A program made the translations under genes and the position numbers. The notes beneath the pieces are model-generated. The model did not search any database, was not told the origin of the DNA, and saw only the letters and a program-made list of their open reading frames with translations. A stretch of 58,869 nucleotides of DNA from an uncultured Olsenella sp. (GTDB lineage: Bacteria > Actinomycetota > Coriobacteriia > Coriobacteriales > Atopobiaceae): positions 1-58,869 of the forward strand of contig CASEVE010000011.1 of assembly GCA_949291295.1 (NCBI GenBank), in the 5' to 3' direction. Positions 1-7,844 of the stretch are shown here, piece by piece (positions within the stretch are counted from its first letter, which is position 1; every line of letters begins with the position of its first letter).

Positions 1-18
1 CCCGGGTGAAGATGGGTG

Positions 19-55
19 GGCCCGCCCCCTCCGGCAGCTCCGGGAGGGGGCGGGC
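19..55. terminator. Strong GC hairpin at the left window edge
   Basis: A 14-base arm rich in C (positions 19-32) pairs with 42-55 around a 9-base loop. There is no T-run on the + side, so this could be a factor-independent terminator for a gene left of the window or a plain palindromic element. A TTGACA-like hexamer lies at 69-74, but no well-spaced -10 follows it. Confidence 0.4.
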
Positions 56-149
56 CGAACTTGGCGCTTGACAATGTTCAGCTCATATTAGAAAAGCCGT
101 CTGGTGTACTGCCTGGGCGTTACGGCGTGTAGTTGGGGCGGGCGCGTAT

Positions 150-510
150 GGTACGGGGCCGGGGTTTTCTCGGCATAAACCGCTTCCCTCTGGTACGGAG
201 GGCGCGATTTCTCGGCGGTGCGTCGAGCACTCTGGTCCACCCGGCAGCATTTCTCGGCACGTACTGGCTCCGCCTGGTACACTGCCTGGTTTTTCTCGGT
301 ATGAGAGAACGACGCTCAGTACGCCAGGCGAGTTTTCGGGGCACGTCGGATGGGCGCCTGGTACGCTACCTAGGTTTTCTCGGCACGTCGGATGGGCGCC
401 TGGTACGCTACCTAGGTTTTCTCGGCGTGTCGGGCGGGCGTCAGGTACGCCCGGCAGCATTTCTCGGCACGCGCGGTCGCCACCCAGTACACTCCCCAGG
501 TTTTCTCGCC
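150..510 (+). repeat. Motif array 1: nine 25-bp units at exact 42-bp period
   Basis: Units start at 150, 192, 234, 276, 318, 360, 402, 444 and 486. Each reads GGTAC (or a close variant), 11 variable bases, then TTTCTCGGC (or a close variant), followed by a 17-base spacer. Units 360 and 402 are identical including the intervening spacer. A degenerate unit may sit near 105. All units point the same way, and no inverted arm is visible between here and the window edge. Positions 1-575 otherwise hold no gene I can support. An open frame on the minus strand crosses the array only because 42 is divisible by three; its codons (CGA, CTA, GTA, CCA) are unlike those of the real genes here. Confidence 0.9.
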
Positions 511-575
511 GCACGTCGGCGCGTGTGCCCAGCGTGGGCATCGCCCGCCATCCAAGTCTGCGCTTGGGCTCGCGG

Positions 576-842
576 CTACTCCACGGTGCCGTAGACCCCC
601 GCCCAGCCGTGGCCAATCAAGATGGAGTTGAGCTGGTCGCAGAGGCGCTGGCGGGTGTAGGTGCGCGAGGGGAGGGCCTCAACCACCTCGCGCAGGTCGT
701 CGCAGAGGTCAAAGATCTCCGCGCGGGCAACCACATCGAGCTTCGAGCATGTGGCAAGCGACGATATGCCCGGCGCAAACACGGCGTTCACCAGGCGCTG
801 CAGCTCTCCGTAGTCCTCCGAGCGGAAGTCCGTCTGGTACAT
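576..842 (-). CDS. Small hypothetical protein (88 aa)
   Basis: I do not recognise the family. The start is ATG at 842, preceded on the minus strand by GGGGAGG with a short spacer, and codon use matches neighbouring genes, so it is probably expressed. The predicted product is soluble, mostly helical, acidic to neutral, with two cysteines and no signal peptide or membrane segment. It is divergent from the aminotransferase gene beginning at 957, and the shared gap of about 115 bp must hold both promoters. Its 3' end runs toward motif array 1. No function is assigned. Confidence 0.7.
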   Translation of the reverse strand: MYQTDFRSEDYGELQRLVNAVFAPGISSLATCSKLDVVARAEIFDLCDDLREVVEALPSRTYTRQRLCDQLNSILIGHGWAGVYGTVE

Positions 843-956
843 GCGTGCCTCCCCGCAACGTAAGCGTTCGTTTTCGTCTGCAACATGGTAGCAGCCCCTC
901 GCGCGCTTATGTCTATACTAGGCGAGACCAAACGGCGGGAACCCAAAGGAGGACCC

Positions 957-2246
957 ATGCCCAACGTGTACCAGAACATGACCGACGCCGCCCTCGACGC
1001 CGCCCTCGCCGAGCTCGAGCGCCAGGCGGACGACCTCAAGGCCCTCAACCTCAAGCTCGACATGGCCCGCGGCAAGCCCAGCCCCGAGCAGACCGCGCTT
1101 TCCAAGCCCATGCTCGACCTGCTCACCTCCGACTCCGACCTCTCCGACCAGGGCGTCGACGCCGATAACTACGGCGCTCCCGACGGCCTGCCCTCCGCGC
1201 GCGCCCTTGCGGCGGAGCTCCTCGGCGTTGACGCGGCCAACGTCTCCGTCATGGGTTCCTCGAGCCTCAACATTATGTACGACTGCGTCGAGCACGGCTA
1301 CGTCCACGGCATCGCCGGCGAGAAGCCCTGGTGCCAGCAGGGCGAGGTCAAGTTCCTCTGCCCGGCTCCCGGCTATGATCGCCACTTCACCGTGACGGAG
1401 AGCTTTGGCATCAAGAACATCCCCGTCCCCATGCGCGAGGACGGCCCGGACATGGACGTGGTCCGCGAGTACGTGGAGAAGGACGCCACGGTCAAGGGCA
1501 TCTGGTGCGTGCCCAAGTACGCCAACCCCACCGGCGTCACCTACTCCGACGAGGTTGTCCGCGCCTTCGCGGCCCTGAGTCCCGCCGCGCCCGACTTCCG
1601 CATCTTCTGGGACAACGCCTATGCCGTCCACACCTTCGAGGGCGAGGGCGATAAGCTCATGAACATCTTCGACGCCCTCGCCGAGCAGGGTGGCGACAAG
1701 AACCTCGTCTACGAGTTTGCCTCCACGGCCAAGGTGACCTTCCCCAGCTCCGGCATGGCGTGGGTCACTGCCTCCCCGGCGGACATGGCTGAGCTGCGCC
1801 GCGCCTTCGCCTCGATGCGCGTCTCCCCGGAGAAGATCTCCCAGCTCGCGCACGTGCGCTTCCTGAAGGACGCCGCCGGCGTGGCCGAGCACATGAAGAA
1901 GCACGCCGAGCTCGTGGCGCCGCGCTTTGCGCTCGTGGAGCAGAAGCTCGCGGACGGCCTCGCGGACCTCGACGTGGCAACCTGGACCCACCCCAAGGGC
2001 GGCTACTTCGTCTCCTTTGAGGGCCCGGAGGGCTCGGCCAAGGCCGTCGTGAGCCTCGCCAAGGAGCTCGGCGTTACGCTTACGCCCGCCGGCGCCCCCT
2101 GGCCCTACGGCGCCGACCCGCGTGACACCAACATCCGCATCGCGCCCACCTACCCGACGCTCGAGGAGCTCGGTCAGGCGCTCGACGTCTTTGTCGTGGC
2201 GGTCAAGCTCGTCTCCGCACGTCTCGCCAAGGCCGAGCGCGCCTAG
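957..2246 (+). CDS. PLP-dependent aminotransferase, MocR-type class I fold (429 aa)
   Basis: Predicted fold-type I aminotransferase that moves an amino group between an amino acid and a 2-oxo acid using pyridoxal phosphate. The N-terminal MARGKPSPEQ region and overall layout resemble the stand-alone Aminotrans_MocR family (PF12897), often annotated as aspartate or putative aminotransferase. The Schiff-base lysine is most likely K259 in STAKVTF, with a substrate-binding Arg in TNIRIAPTYP near the C-terminus. There is no DNA-binding domain, so it is an enzyme and not a MocR regulator. The ATG at 957 was chosen because AAAGGAGG sits 5 bases upstream; an upstream in-frame ATG at 885 lacks such a site. 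Cytoplasmic; substrate unknown. Confidence 0.88.
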   Translation: MPNVYQNMTDAALDAALAELERQADDLKALNLKLDMARGKPSPEQTALSKPMLDLLTSDSDLSDQGVDADNYGAPDGLPSARALAAELLGVDAANVSVMGSSSLNIMYDCVEHGYVHGIAGEKPWCQQGEVKFLCPAPGYDRHFTVTESFGIKNIPVPMREDGPDMDVVREYVEKDATVKGIWCVPKYANPTGVTYSDEVVRAFAALSPAAPDFRIFWDNAYAVHTFEGEGDKLMNIFDALAEQGGDKNLVYEFASTAKVTFPSSGMAWVTASPADMAELRRAFASMRVSPEKISQLAHVRFLKDAAGVAEHMKKHAELVAPRFALVEQKLADGLADLDVATWTHPKGGYFVSFEGPEGSAKAVVSLAKELGVTLTPAGAPWPYGADPRDTNIRIAPTYPTLEELGQALDVFVVAVKLVSARLAKAERA

Positions 2247-2450
2247 CGCGGCCTGTTCTTGGCCGAGGTCCGACGGGGAGGTGCCGCCAACCCGCCGGGC
2301 CCCCGGCCTGCTGTCATTCCGCCGCGGCGCGGAGTTCTGTTATTATCAGCCGCACGTGGCCCTGTTCGCTTGCGGACGGGGCGCTGTGGCTTATCCTTAG
2401 AGATTGCGGGCGTCTGCCCGCTTCCGTTCTAGCGCGAAAGGTGTCGACCC

Positions 2451-3263
2451 ATGGCCAAGAACTCGGCTTCCAAGAAGAGCAAGTCATCATCCAAGAACTC
2501 GCAGGACCAGCAGAAGCAGACCCGCAAGCCGGGTGAGCTCACGCGGTTCCAGAAGGTCGTCATCGTGCTCTTTGTGGTGGTCTTCGCCATGTCCACGCTC
2601 GCCGGCGCCCTTGCCTCGGTGTTCCAGTCGTCCCAGTCCGACCAGACCGTCGAGCTGACCGTCGACAACATCGACAGCCAGTTCGAGAGCACGGTCGCGG
2701 ACCTCGAGAACACGGTCAGCGAGAACCCCGAGGACACCACGTCTCTCAGGTCCCTCGGTGACAACTACATGACCTGGGGAAGCTACGTGAAGGTCCTCGC
2801 GAAAAACGACGCGGACACCGAGCACTCCAACGAGCTCTTCGAGAAGGCCATCTCCGCCTACGACAAGATCCTCGAGCTCGGCGACGACTCCGACGTCCGC
2901 ATCAACCGCGCGATGTGCCAGTCCTACATGGGTGACTACGACGGCTCCATCGCGGCTCTGACCGAGCTCACCGAGGCCGAGCCCGACAACGCCTCCGCAT
3001 GGCTCAACCTGGGCGTGGTGTACCGCAGCAACTCTCAGGACGATAAGGCCCTCGAGGTGCTCAACAAGGCCATCGAGCTCGATCCCGATGACGCCGAGGG
3101 CATCAAGAGCCACGCCGAGAGCATCATCTCCAGCATCACGGGCGAGGACACCACCACCGACGACACCACTACCGACGACACCGGCGCGGACGACACCGCC
3201 ACCGACACCGGCGCGGACGACACCGCCGACACCTCTTCCGAGCAGGCCGACGGGGAGAACTAG
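2451..3263 (+). CDS. Membrane-anchored TPR protein (270 aa)
   Basis: The N-terminus is a Lys/Ser-rich cytoplasmic segment (about residues 1-35), followed by one hydrophobic helix (about 37-60) that probably anchors the protein. Residues about 90-225 contain tetratricopeptide repeats, with the typical W-LG-Y-----A---Y-KA-ELDP pattern clearest at 135-225. TPRs bind partner proteins, so a scaffold role is likely but the partner is unknown. The C-terminal 45 residues are a low-complexity Asp/Thr/Ala tail built from short DDT-type repeats. It is followed after 31 bp by the STAS gene and then tatA, so co-transcription is plausible. The start has AAAGGTG upstream. Confidence 0.8.
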   Translation: MAKNSASKKSKSSSKNSQDQQKQTRKPGELTRFQKVVIVLFVVVFAMSTLAGALASVFQSSQSDQTVELTVDNIDSQFESTVADLENTVSENPEDTTSLRSLGDNYMTWGSYVKVLAKNDADTEHSNELFEKAISAYDKILELGDDSDVRINRAMCQSYMGDYDGSIAALTELTEAEPDNASAWLNLGVVYRSNSQDDKALEVLNKAIELDPDDAEGIKSHAESIISSITGEDTTTDDTTTDDTGADDTATDTGADDTADTSSEQADGEN

Positions 3264-3294
3264 TCCGCGCAATCCATGAAGGAGAAGCGACGCA

Positions 3295-3597
3295 ATGAGT
3301 CTTTCCATCACCGTTGACAACATGGTCGTCTCCGTGGAGGGCGAGGTCGACGTCTCCAACGCCGACGAGCTGCGCTCCGCGCTCGACCGCCAGCTTGAGT
3401 CCAACGTCTCCGAGCTGAGCGTTGATCTTTCCCAGGTTCCCTATATCGACTCCACGGGAATCGGGGTCCTCGTCGGTGCGGCACACCGCGCCGGCGAGAG
3501 GGGCGTGCGCTTCGAGGTGGTTCGCCCCCAGAGAAACGTCGCGCGCGTCCTCGGGCTTCTCGGCGTCTCGGCAGACCTCAACGTCCGCGAGGCGTAA
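3295..3597 (+). CDS. STAS-domain anti-sigma factor antagonist (100 aa)
   Basis: This is a single STAS domain of the usual SpoIIAA/RsbV length. The diagnostic motif IDSTGIGVLV carries the serine (S53) that a cognate HPK-like anti-sigma kinase would phosphorylate; the unphosphorylated form would sequester the kinase and free a sigma factor. No kinase (RsbW/SpoIIAB type) or sigma factor lies nearby, so its partner is encoded elsewhere, or the protein works in another STAS-based switch. The start codon is preceded by GAAGGAGAAG. It lies between the TPR gene and tatA with short gaps, suggesting one operon. Confidence 0.9.
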   Translation: MSLSITVDNMVVSVEGEVDVSNADELRSALDRQLESNVSELSVDLSQVPYIDSTGIGVLVGAAHRAGERGVRFEVVRPQRNVARVLGLLGVSADLNVREA

Positions 3598-3645
3598 GGC
3601 ACGCAAGGCCGTGCTCGACGACAGCGAAAGAAAGGGACCTAACAC

Positions 3646-4308
3646 GTGTTTGGCATAGGAGAAGGTGAGCTCGCACTCATCGTTCTTTTTGCGTTTCTGG
3701 TCTTTGGTCCGGACAAGCTTCCGGGCATGGGCAGAACGCTCGGTCGCGCCCTCAGGCAGTTCAAGAACGCGCAGGAGGGCTTCACCGAGGTCGTGCAGAC
3801 CAACATCGTTGACCCTGCGGCCGAGGCCATGAGCGACACCCCCAAGCGGCCCAACCGCAAGCACGAGGAGGCCCTTGACGAGGACGCCGACCTCGACCTC
3901 CCCGAGGGCGAGGAGGCTCCGCGCCCCAAGCGCACCGAGACCTTCGCCGAGCGCAGGAAGCGCCTCGCCGAGGAGAAGGCCGCCCGCGACGCCGCTGAGA
4001 AGGCCGCCGCTGCCGCAGCCGTTGCCACCTCCGACGAGGACGCCGACCAGGACGTCCCCGCCGCCGAAGCTGCCGCCGAGCCTGCGGCCGAGGCTTCTGC
4101 CCCCGCCAAGCCGAGCGTGTCCGACCTCTACACGATGCGCCGTCCTTCTCGTCCGGCGGACGCCGCTGACGACCCCGACGCCGGGGTCAGTCCCGGCGCG
4201 AGTCACGAAGCGAGCGAGGAGCGCAGCGACGAGCGCCGAGCAGCTGGGGCTGACCCCGGCGTCGGGGCCGTCAGCGGCGTCACTTCCGACGATGAGAAGG
4301 AGGCCTAA
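3646..4308 (+). CDS. tatA: Sec-independent translocase TatA/TatB family protein, with palindrome-encoded tail (220 aa)
   Basis: Component of the twin-arginine translocase. Residues 1-20 form the short membrane helix, followed by the FGPDKLPGMG hinge and an amphipathic helix (GRTLGRALRQFK), as in TatA/TatB. The rest is a long, highly charged disordered tail, much longer than that of a standard TatA. Residues roughly 173-210 are encoded by a 113-bp inverted-repeat element (4164-4276) that looks inserted in frame. GTG at 3646 is the start. tatC begins 3 bp downstream, so this is a TatA-TatC pair; as no second TatA/B gene is nearby, this protein may do both jobs. The neighbouring lipoprotein at 15288 has a possible Tat signal. 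Confidence 0.9.
   Translation: MFGIGEGELALIVLFAFLVFGPDKLPGMGRTLGRALRQFKNAQEGFTEVVQTNIVDPAAEAMSDTPKRPNRKHEEALDEDADLDLPEGEEAPRPKRTETFAERRKRLAEEKAARDAAEKAAAAAAVATSDEDADQDVPAAEAAAEPAAEASAPAKPSVSDLYTMRRPSRPADAADDPDAGVSPGASHEASEERSDERRAAGADPGVGAVSGVTSDDEKEA
4164..4276. repeat. Inverted-repeat element inside the tatA coding region
   Basis: Positions 4164-4190 pair with 4250-4276 (27-bp arms, one mismatch). The 59-base centre is GC-rich and could form further short stems. The element encodes part of the TatA tail, including SHEASEERSDERR. Its symmetry at the DNA level inside a disordered coding segment suggests a palindromic repeat that entered the gene without breaking the frame. Confidence 0.75.
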
Positions 4309-4311
4309 CCC

Positions 4312-5100
4312 ATGCCCATCGGACCCGCTCGCATGCCCATCATGGACCACCTGGGCGAGCTTCGCCGCCGCCTCACGATCATCGTCGTTGCTGTCTTCGT
4401 CTGCGCGCTCATCGTCTACTTTGCCACGCCCACGCTGATCGAGCTCATGATCGACCAGATCGAGACCGCCATGCGCGGCCAGGAGCTCGTCGTCATGTCG
4501 GTGCTTGGCGGCTTTACCATCCGCTTCAAGGTGGCGCTGTTCTTCTCGGTGATTGTCTGCAGCCCGATCATCATCTGGGAGGTGCTGGCGTTTTTCCTGC
4601 CCGCGCTCAAGCCCAACGAGCGAAAGTGGGTCGTCCCGACGGTTGCCGCCATGGTGTTCCTGTTCTTCCTGGGCATGATCTTCTGCTTCTTTATCATTCA
4701 GCCCGCGGCGTTTGGATGGCTGCTCGACCAGTCCTTTGAGATCGGCACGATCATGCCCAACGCCGAGGACTACCTGAACATCTTCATGCTCCTCGAGATT
4801 GGCTTTGGCATTGCCTTCCAGCTGCCCCTGCTGATCTTCTACCTCTCGATCTTCCATCTTGTTCCGTACAAGACGTTCCGCCAGCAGTGGCGCGTCGTCT
4901 ACGTTGCCTTCATGGTGCTCTCGGCCGTTGTCACCCCCGACGCCTCGCCCGTGACGATGGTCCTCATGTTTGCCGTCCTCATTGCCCTGTACGAGGCCGC
5001 CCTCGCCGTGGCGCGCTTTGTCATTGTGGCGCGCGACGGCAGGGACGCCCTCAAGTGGGGTCGCGAGGATTACGAGCAGCACGAGTTTGAACAGCTGTAA
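4312..5100 (+). CDS. tatC: Twin-arginine translocase subunit TatC (262 aa)
   Basis: This is the core receptor of the Tat system, which binds the twin-arginine signal of folded exported proteins. The N-terminal MDHLGELRRRL motif is the TatC signature of the cytoplasmic cap. Six hydrophobic segments are visible, the usual number, ending in the conserved ALYEAAL/ARFV region, and total length is normal. The start is ATG at 4312, 3 bp after tatA, so translation is probably coupled. topA follows after 14 bp. Confidence 0.96.
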   Translation: MPIGPARMPIMDHLGELRRRLTIIVVAVFVCALIVYFATPTLIELMIDQIETAMRGQELVVMSVLGGFTIRFKVALFFSVIVCSPIIIWEVLAFFLPALKPNERKWVVPTVAAMVFLFFLGMIFCFFIIQPAAFGWLLDQSFEIGTIMPNAEDYLNIFMLLEIGFGIAFQLPLLIFYLSIFHLVPYKTFRQQWRVVYVAFMVLSAVVTPDASPVTMVLMFAVLIALYEAALAVARFVIVARDGRDALKWGREDYEQHEFEQL

Positions 5101-5114
5101 GGATTGGTGATGCA

Positions 5115-7625
5115 GTGAGGCTCATCGTCACCGAGAAAAACGACGCGGCGCAGCAGATCGCGCGCCTGCTCTCGACCTCCGGAAAGCCCAAGGCCGACAA
5201 GGTCTACAACACCCCCGTGTACCGCTTCACCTGGGACGGAGACGACTGCGTGACCATTGGTCTTCGCGGCCACATCCTCAAGGTTGACTTTCCGGTCCAG
5301 CTGACCTTTGACGACAAGAACGGCTGGCAGGGCGTCACCGCCGACGGCGAGCTGCTTTCCGCCGACATTCCCGACGGCCTTGCTCGTCCGCCCTACAAGT
5401 CCAAGCGCAGGCCCTTCCTCGCCAACGGCGTTGACCTCAAGGGCTGGAAGATCCAGAGCCTTCCGTACCTGGTGTGGGCGCCCATCGAGAAGCTCCCCGC
5501 CGAGAAGGAGATCATCCGCGCGCTCAAGAACCTCGCCAAGAAGGCCGACTCCGTGATCATTGGCACGGACTTCGACCGCGAGGGCGAGCTCATCGGCTCC
5601 GACGCCCTGCGCCAGGTGCGCGAGGTGGCGCCCGACGTGCCCGTCTCGCGTGCCCGCTACTCCGCGTTCACGCGCGCCGAGATAGACCATGCCTTCTCCA
5701 ACCTCGTGGAGCTTGACCAGGACCTCGCCGACGCCGGTGAGTCTCGCCAGTATATCGACCTCATCTGGGGCGCCGTTCTCACGCGCTACCTCACCGCCGC
5801 CCGCTGGAGCGGCCTTGGCAACGTGCGCTCCGCCGGCCGCGTGCAGACCCCGACGCTGGCCCTCGTGGTCGAGCGCGAGCGCGAGCGCCTTGCCTTCAAG
5901 CCCGAGGACTACTGGGTCATCCAGGGCCAGGCCGAGAAGGACGGCGACGCCGCGGGCCCCTTCCGCATCACGCACGCCACCGCGCGTTTCTGGGACCAGA
6001 CCGAGGCAGATGCTGCCTTTGCTCACGTGGCCGCCGCCAGCGAGGGTCGCGTCACGGCCGTGGAGCGCAAGAGCCGCACGCAGCGCCCGCCCGCGCCCTT
6101 CAACACCACGAGCCTCCAGGCTGCGGCCGCCGCCGAGGGCATCAGCCCCGCGCGCACGATGCGCCTCGCCGAGAGCCTCTACATGGACGGCCTCATCTCG
6201 TACCCGCGCGTTGACAACACGGTCTACCCCAAGTCGCTCGACCTGCGCGAGTGCGTCCGCATGCTCTCCACGGTGCCGGCCTATGGCTCCGTGTGCCACG
6301 AGCTCCTGAAGCAGGACAAGCTCACTGCCACCCGCGGAAAGCAGGAAACCACCGACCACCCGCCGATCTATCCTACGGCGCCGGCCTCCCCGGACAAGCT
6401 CCAGCCCGCCGAGTGGAAGCTCTACAACCTCATCGCGCGCCGCTTCCTGGCCACGCTCATGGGGCCCGCCACCATCGAGGGCACCAAGGTCACCTTCGAC
6501 GTTGCCGGAGAGCCGTTCACGGTGACGGGCAGCGTGCTCGTCAGCTCAGGCTTCCGCGCGGCCTACCCCTACGGACTCAAGAAGGACGACCAGCTCCCGG
6601 CGCTCGCCGAGGGCGACGTTGTCTCTGTGAGCGACATGGAGCTTCTCGCCAAGCAGACCGAGCCGCCGGCGCGCTACAGCCAGGGCAAGCTCATCCAGGA
6701 GATGGAGAAGCGCGGCCTGGGCACCAAGTCAACGCGCGCGAGCATCATCGACACGCTCTACGAGCGCAAGTACTTCCGCGGAGACCCGGTGGAGCCGAGC
6801 CAGCTGGGCATGGCCATCATCGACGCCCTCACGCGCTACGCCCCGCGCATCACCAGCCCGGACATGACGGCCGAGCTCGAGGACGACATGACCAAGGTCG
6901 CCGAGGGCACCGACACCCAGGAGCAGGTGGTGGGGCACTCCCGCGCGCTTCTCGCCGGCCTCATGGACGCCCTCGTGGAGCACACCGAGGACCTCTCCGA
7001 GCAGATCGCCGACGCCGTGACGGCCGACGCCAAGATTGGCGTGTGCCCCAAGTGCGGCAAGGACCTCGTGGTCAAGACGTCCGCCAAGACGCGCGGCAGC
7101 TTTGCCGGCTGCATGGGCTGGCCGGAGTGCGACGTCACCTATCCGCTGCCGCAGGGAAAGATCATCGCCCTGGAGGGCGAGGCGGCCGTGTGCCCGGAGT
7201 GCGGCGCGCCGCGCGTGAAGGTGCAGCCGTTCCGCAGCCGCGCGTACGAGACCTGCATCAACCCCGCATGCGTGACCAACCGCGAGCCCGACGTTGACGT
7301 GGGGGAGTGCCCCGCGTGCAAGGAGGTCGGGCGCGAGGGGCGCCTGATCGCCCACAAGTCCGAGAAGAGCGGCAAGCGCTTCATCCGCTGCACCAACTAC
7401 GACGACTGCGGGACCAGCTATCCGCTGCCCGCCCGCGGAGCGCTCGAGGCGACGGGCGAGACCTGCCCGGAGTGTGGTGCGCCCCTGGTGGTGGTGACCA
7501 CTGCCCGCGGCCCGTGGAAGCTCTGCCCCAACATGGACTGCCCCGGTCGCGAGAAGAAGGCTGCGGCCCCGCGCCGTGGCGGCCGCCGCTCGGGAGGCGC
7601 CCGCGGGTCTCGGAAGAAGTCCTGA
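5115..7625 (+). CDS. topA: DNA topoisomerase I, type IA (836 aa)
   Basis: Relaxes negative supercoils by cutting and passing one strand. The TOPRIM domain is at the N-terminus (LIVTEKNDAA, then the metal-binding GTDFDREGELIG). The catalytic tyrosine is Y363 in GLISYPRVDNT. The C-terminal third carries four zinc-ribbon-like modules with CPKCG, CPECG, CPACK and CPECG starts, then a basic Gly/Arg/Lys tail that probably binds DNA. Length is normal for a bacterial TopA. The start is GTG at 5115, 14 bp after tatC; the initial MRLIVTEK aligns with where the domain should begin. Confidence 0.97.
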   Translation: MRLIVTEKNDAAQQIARLLSTSGKPKADKVYNTPVYRFTWDGDDCVTIGLRGHILKVDFPVQLTFDDKNGWQGVTADGELLSADIPDGLARPPYKSKRRPFLANGVDLKGWKIQSLPYLVWAPIEKLPAEKEIIRALKNLAKKADSVIIGTDFDREGELIGSDALRQVREVAPDVPVSRARYSAFTRAEIDHAFSNLVELDQDLADAGESRQYIDLIWGAVLTRYLTAARWSGLGNVRSAGRVQTPTLALVVERERERLAFKPEDYWVIQGQAEKDGDAAGPFRITHATARFWDQTEADAAFAHVAAASEGRVTAVERKSRTQRPPAPFNTTSLQAAAAAEGISPARTMRLAESLYMDGLISYPRVDNTVYPKSLDLRECVRMLSTVPAYGSVCHELLKQDKLTATRGKQETTDHPPIYPTAPASPDKLQPAEWKLYNLIARRFLATLMGPATIEGTKVTFDVAGEPFTVTGSVLVSSGFRAAYPYGLKKDDQLPALAEGDVVSVSDMELLAKQTEPPARYSQGKLIQEMEKRGLGTKSTRASIIDTLYERKYFRGDPVEPSQLGMAIIDALTRYAPRITSPDMTAELEDDMTKVAEGTDTQEQVVGHSRALLAGLMDALVEHTEDLSEQIADAVTADAKIGVCPKCGKDLVVKTSAKTRGSFAGCMGWPECDVTYPLPQGKIIALEGEAAVCPECGAPRVKVQPFRSRAYETCINPACVTNREPDVDVGECPACKEVGREGRLIAHKSEKSGKRFIRCTNYDDCGTSYPLPARGALEATGETCPECGAPLVVVTTARGPWKLCPNMDCPGREKKAAAPRRGGRRSGGARGSRKKS

Positions 7626-7697
7626 TAGAGGTCCTTCTCGGCTCACGGCTCTTCTCGGTGCTGGTCCTCTCTTGGCACGGACGTGCCCTCACTCCTC

Positions 7698-7822
7698 GTT
7701 GAGTGGGCACAAAAGTTGAACTGGTTGTGCCCACTTAGCGAGCAAGTAGACAAAACTCGCAGGTCACGAGTGCCCACATAAGCTATCTTAAAGCCGATGG
7801 TTCAACTTCTGTGCCCACTCAG
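7698..7822. repeat. Inverted repeat upstream of the GH2 gene
   Basis: 7698-7721 and about 7800-7822 are near-perfect inverted copies (22 of 24 positions) built on GAGTGGGCACAAAAGTTGAAC. An extra direct copy of the GTGCCCACTTAGCGAG part lies at 7728-7743. The 125-bp unit fills most of the gap after topA. It resembles a small non-autonomous element or an operator/attenuator region for the glycosidase; no target-site duplication is obvious. Confidence 0.6.
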
Positions 7823-7844
7823 CGAGAAGAGACGGAGATTCGCG

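Noticed and set aside
83..616. Minus-strand open frame of 177 aa with 14-residue repeats across array 1
   Set aside because: It exists because the 42-bp period is divisible by three. Its codons are atypical for this genome, it overlaps a better gene, and other arrays contain 32, 41 and 52-bp steps that would break any such frame.
3169..5082. Minus-strand open frame of 637 aa opposite tatA-tatC
   Set aside because: Shadow frame; the + strand encodes well-known Tat proteins.
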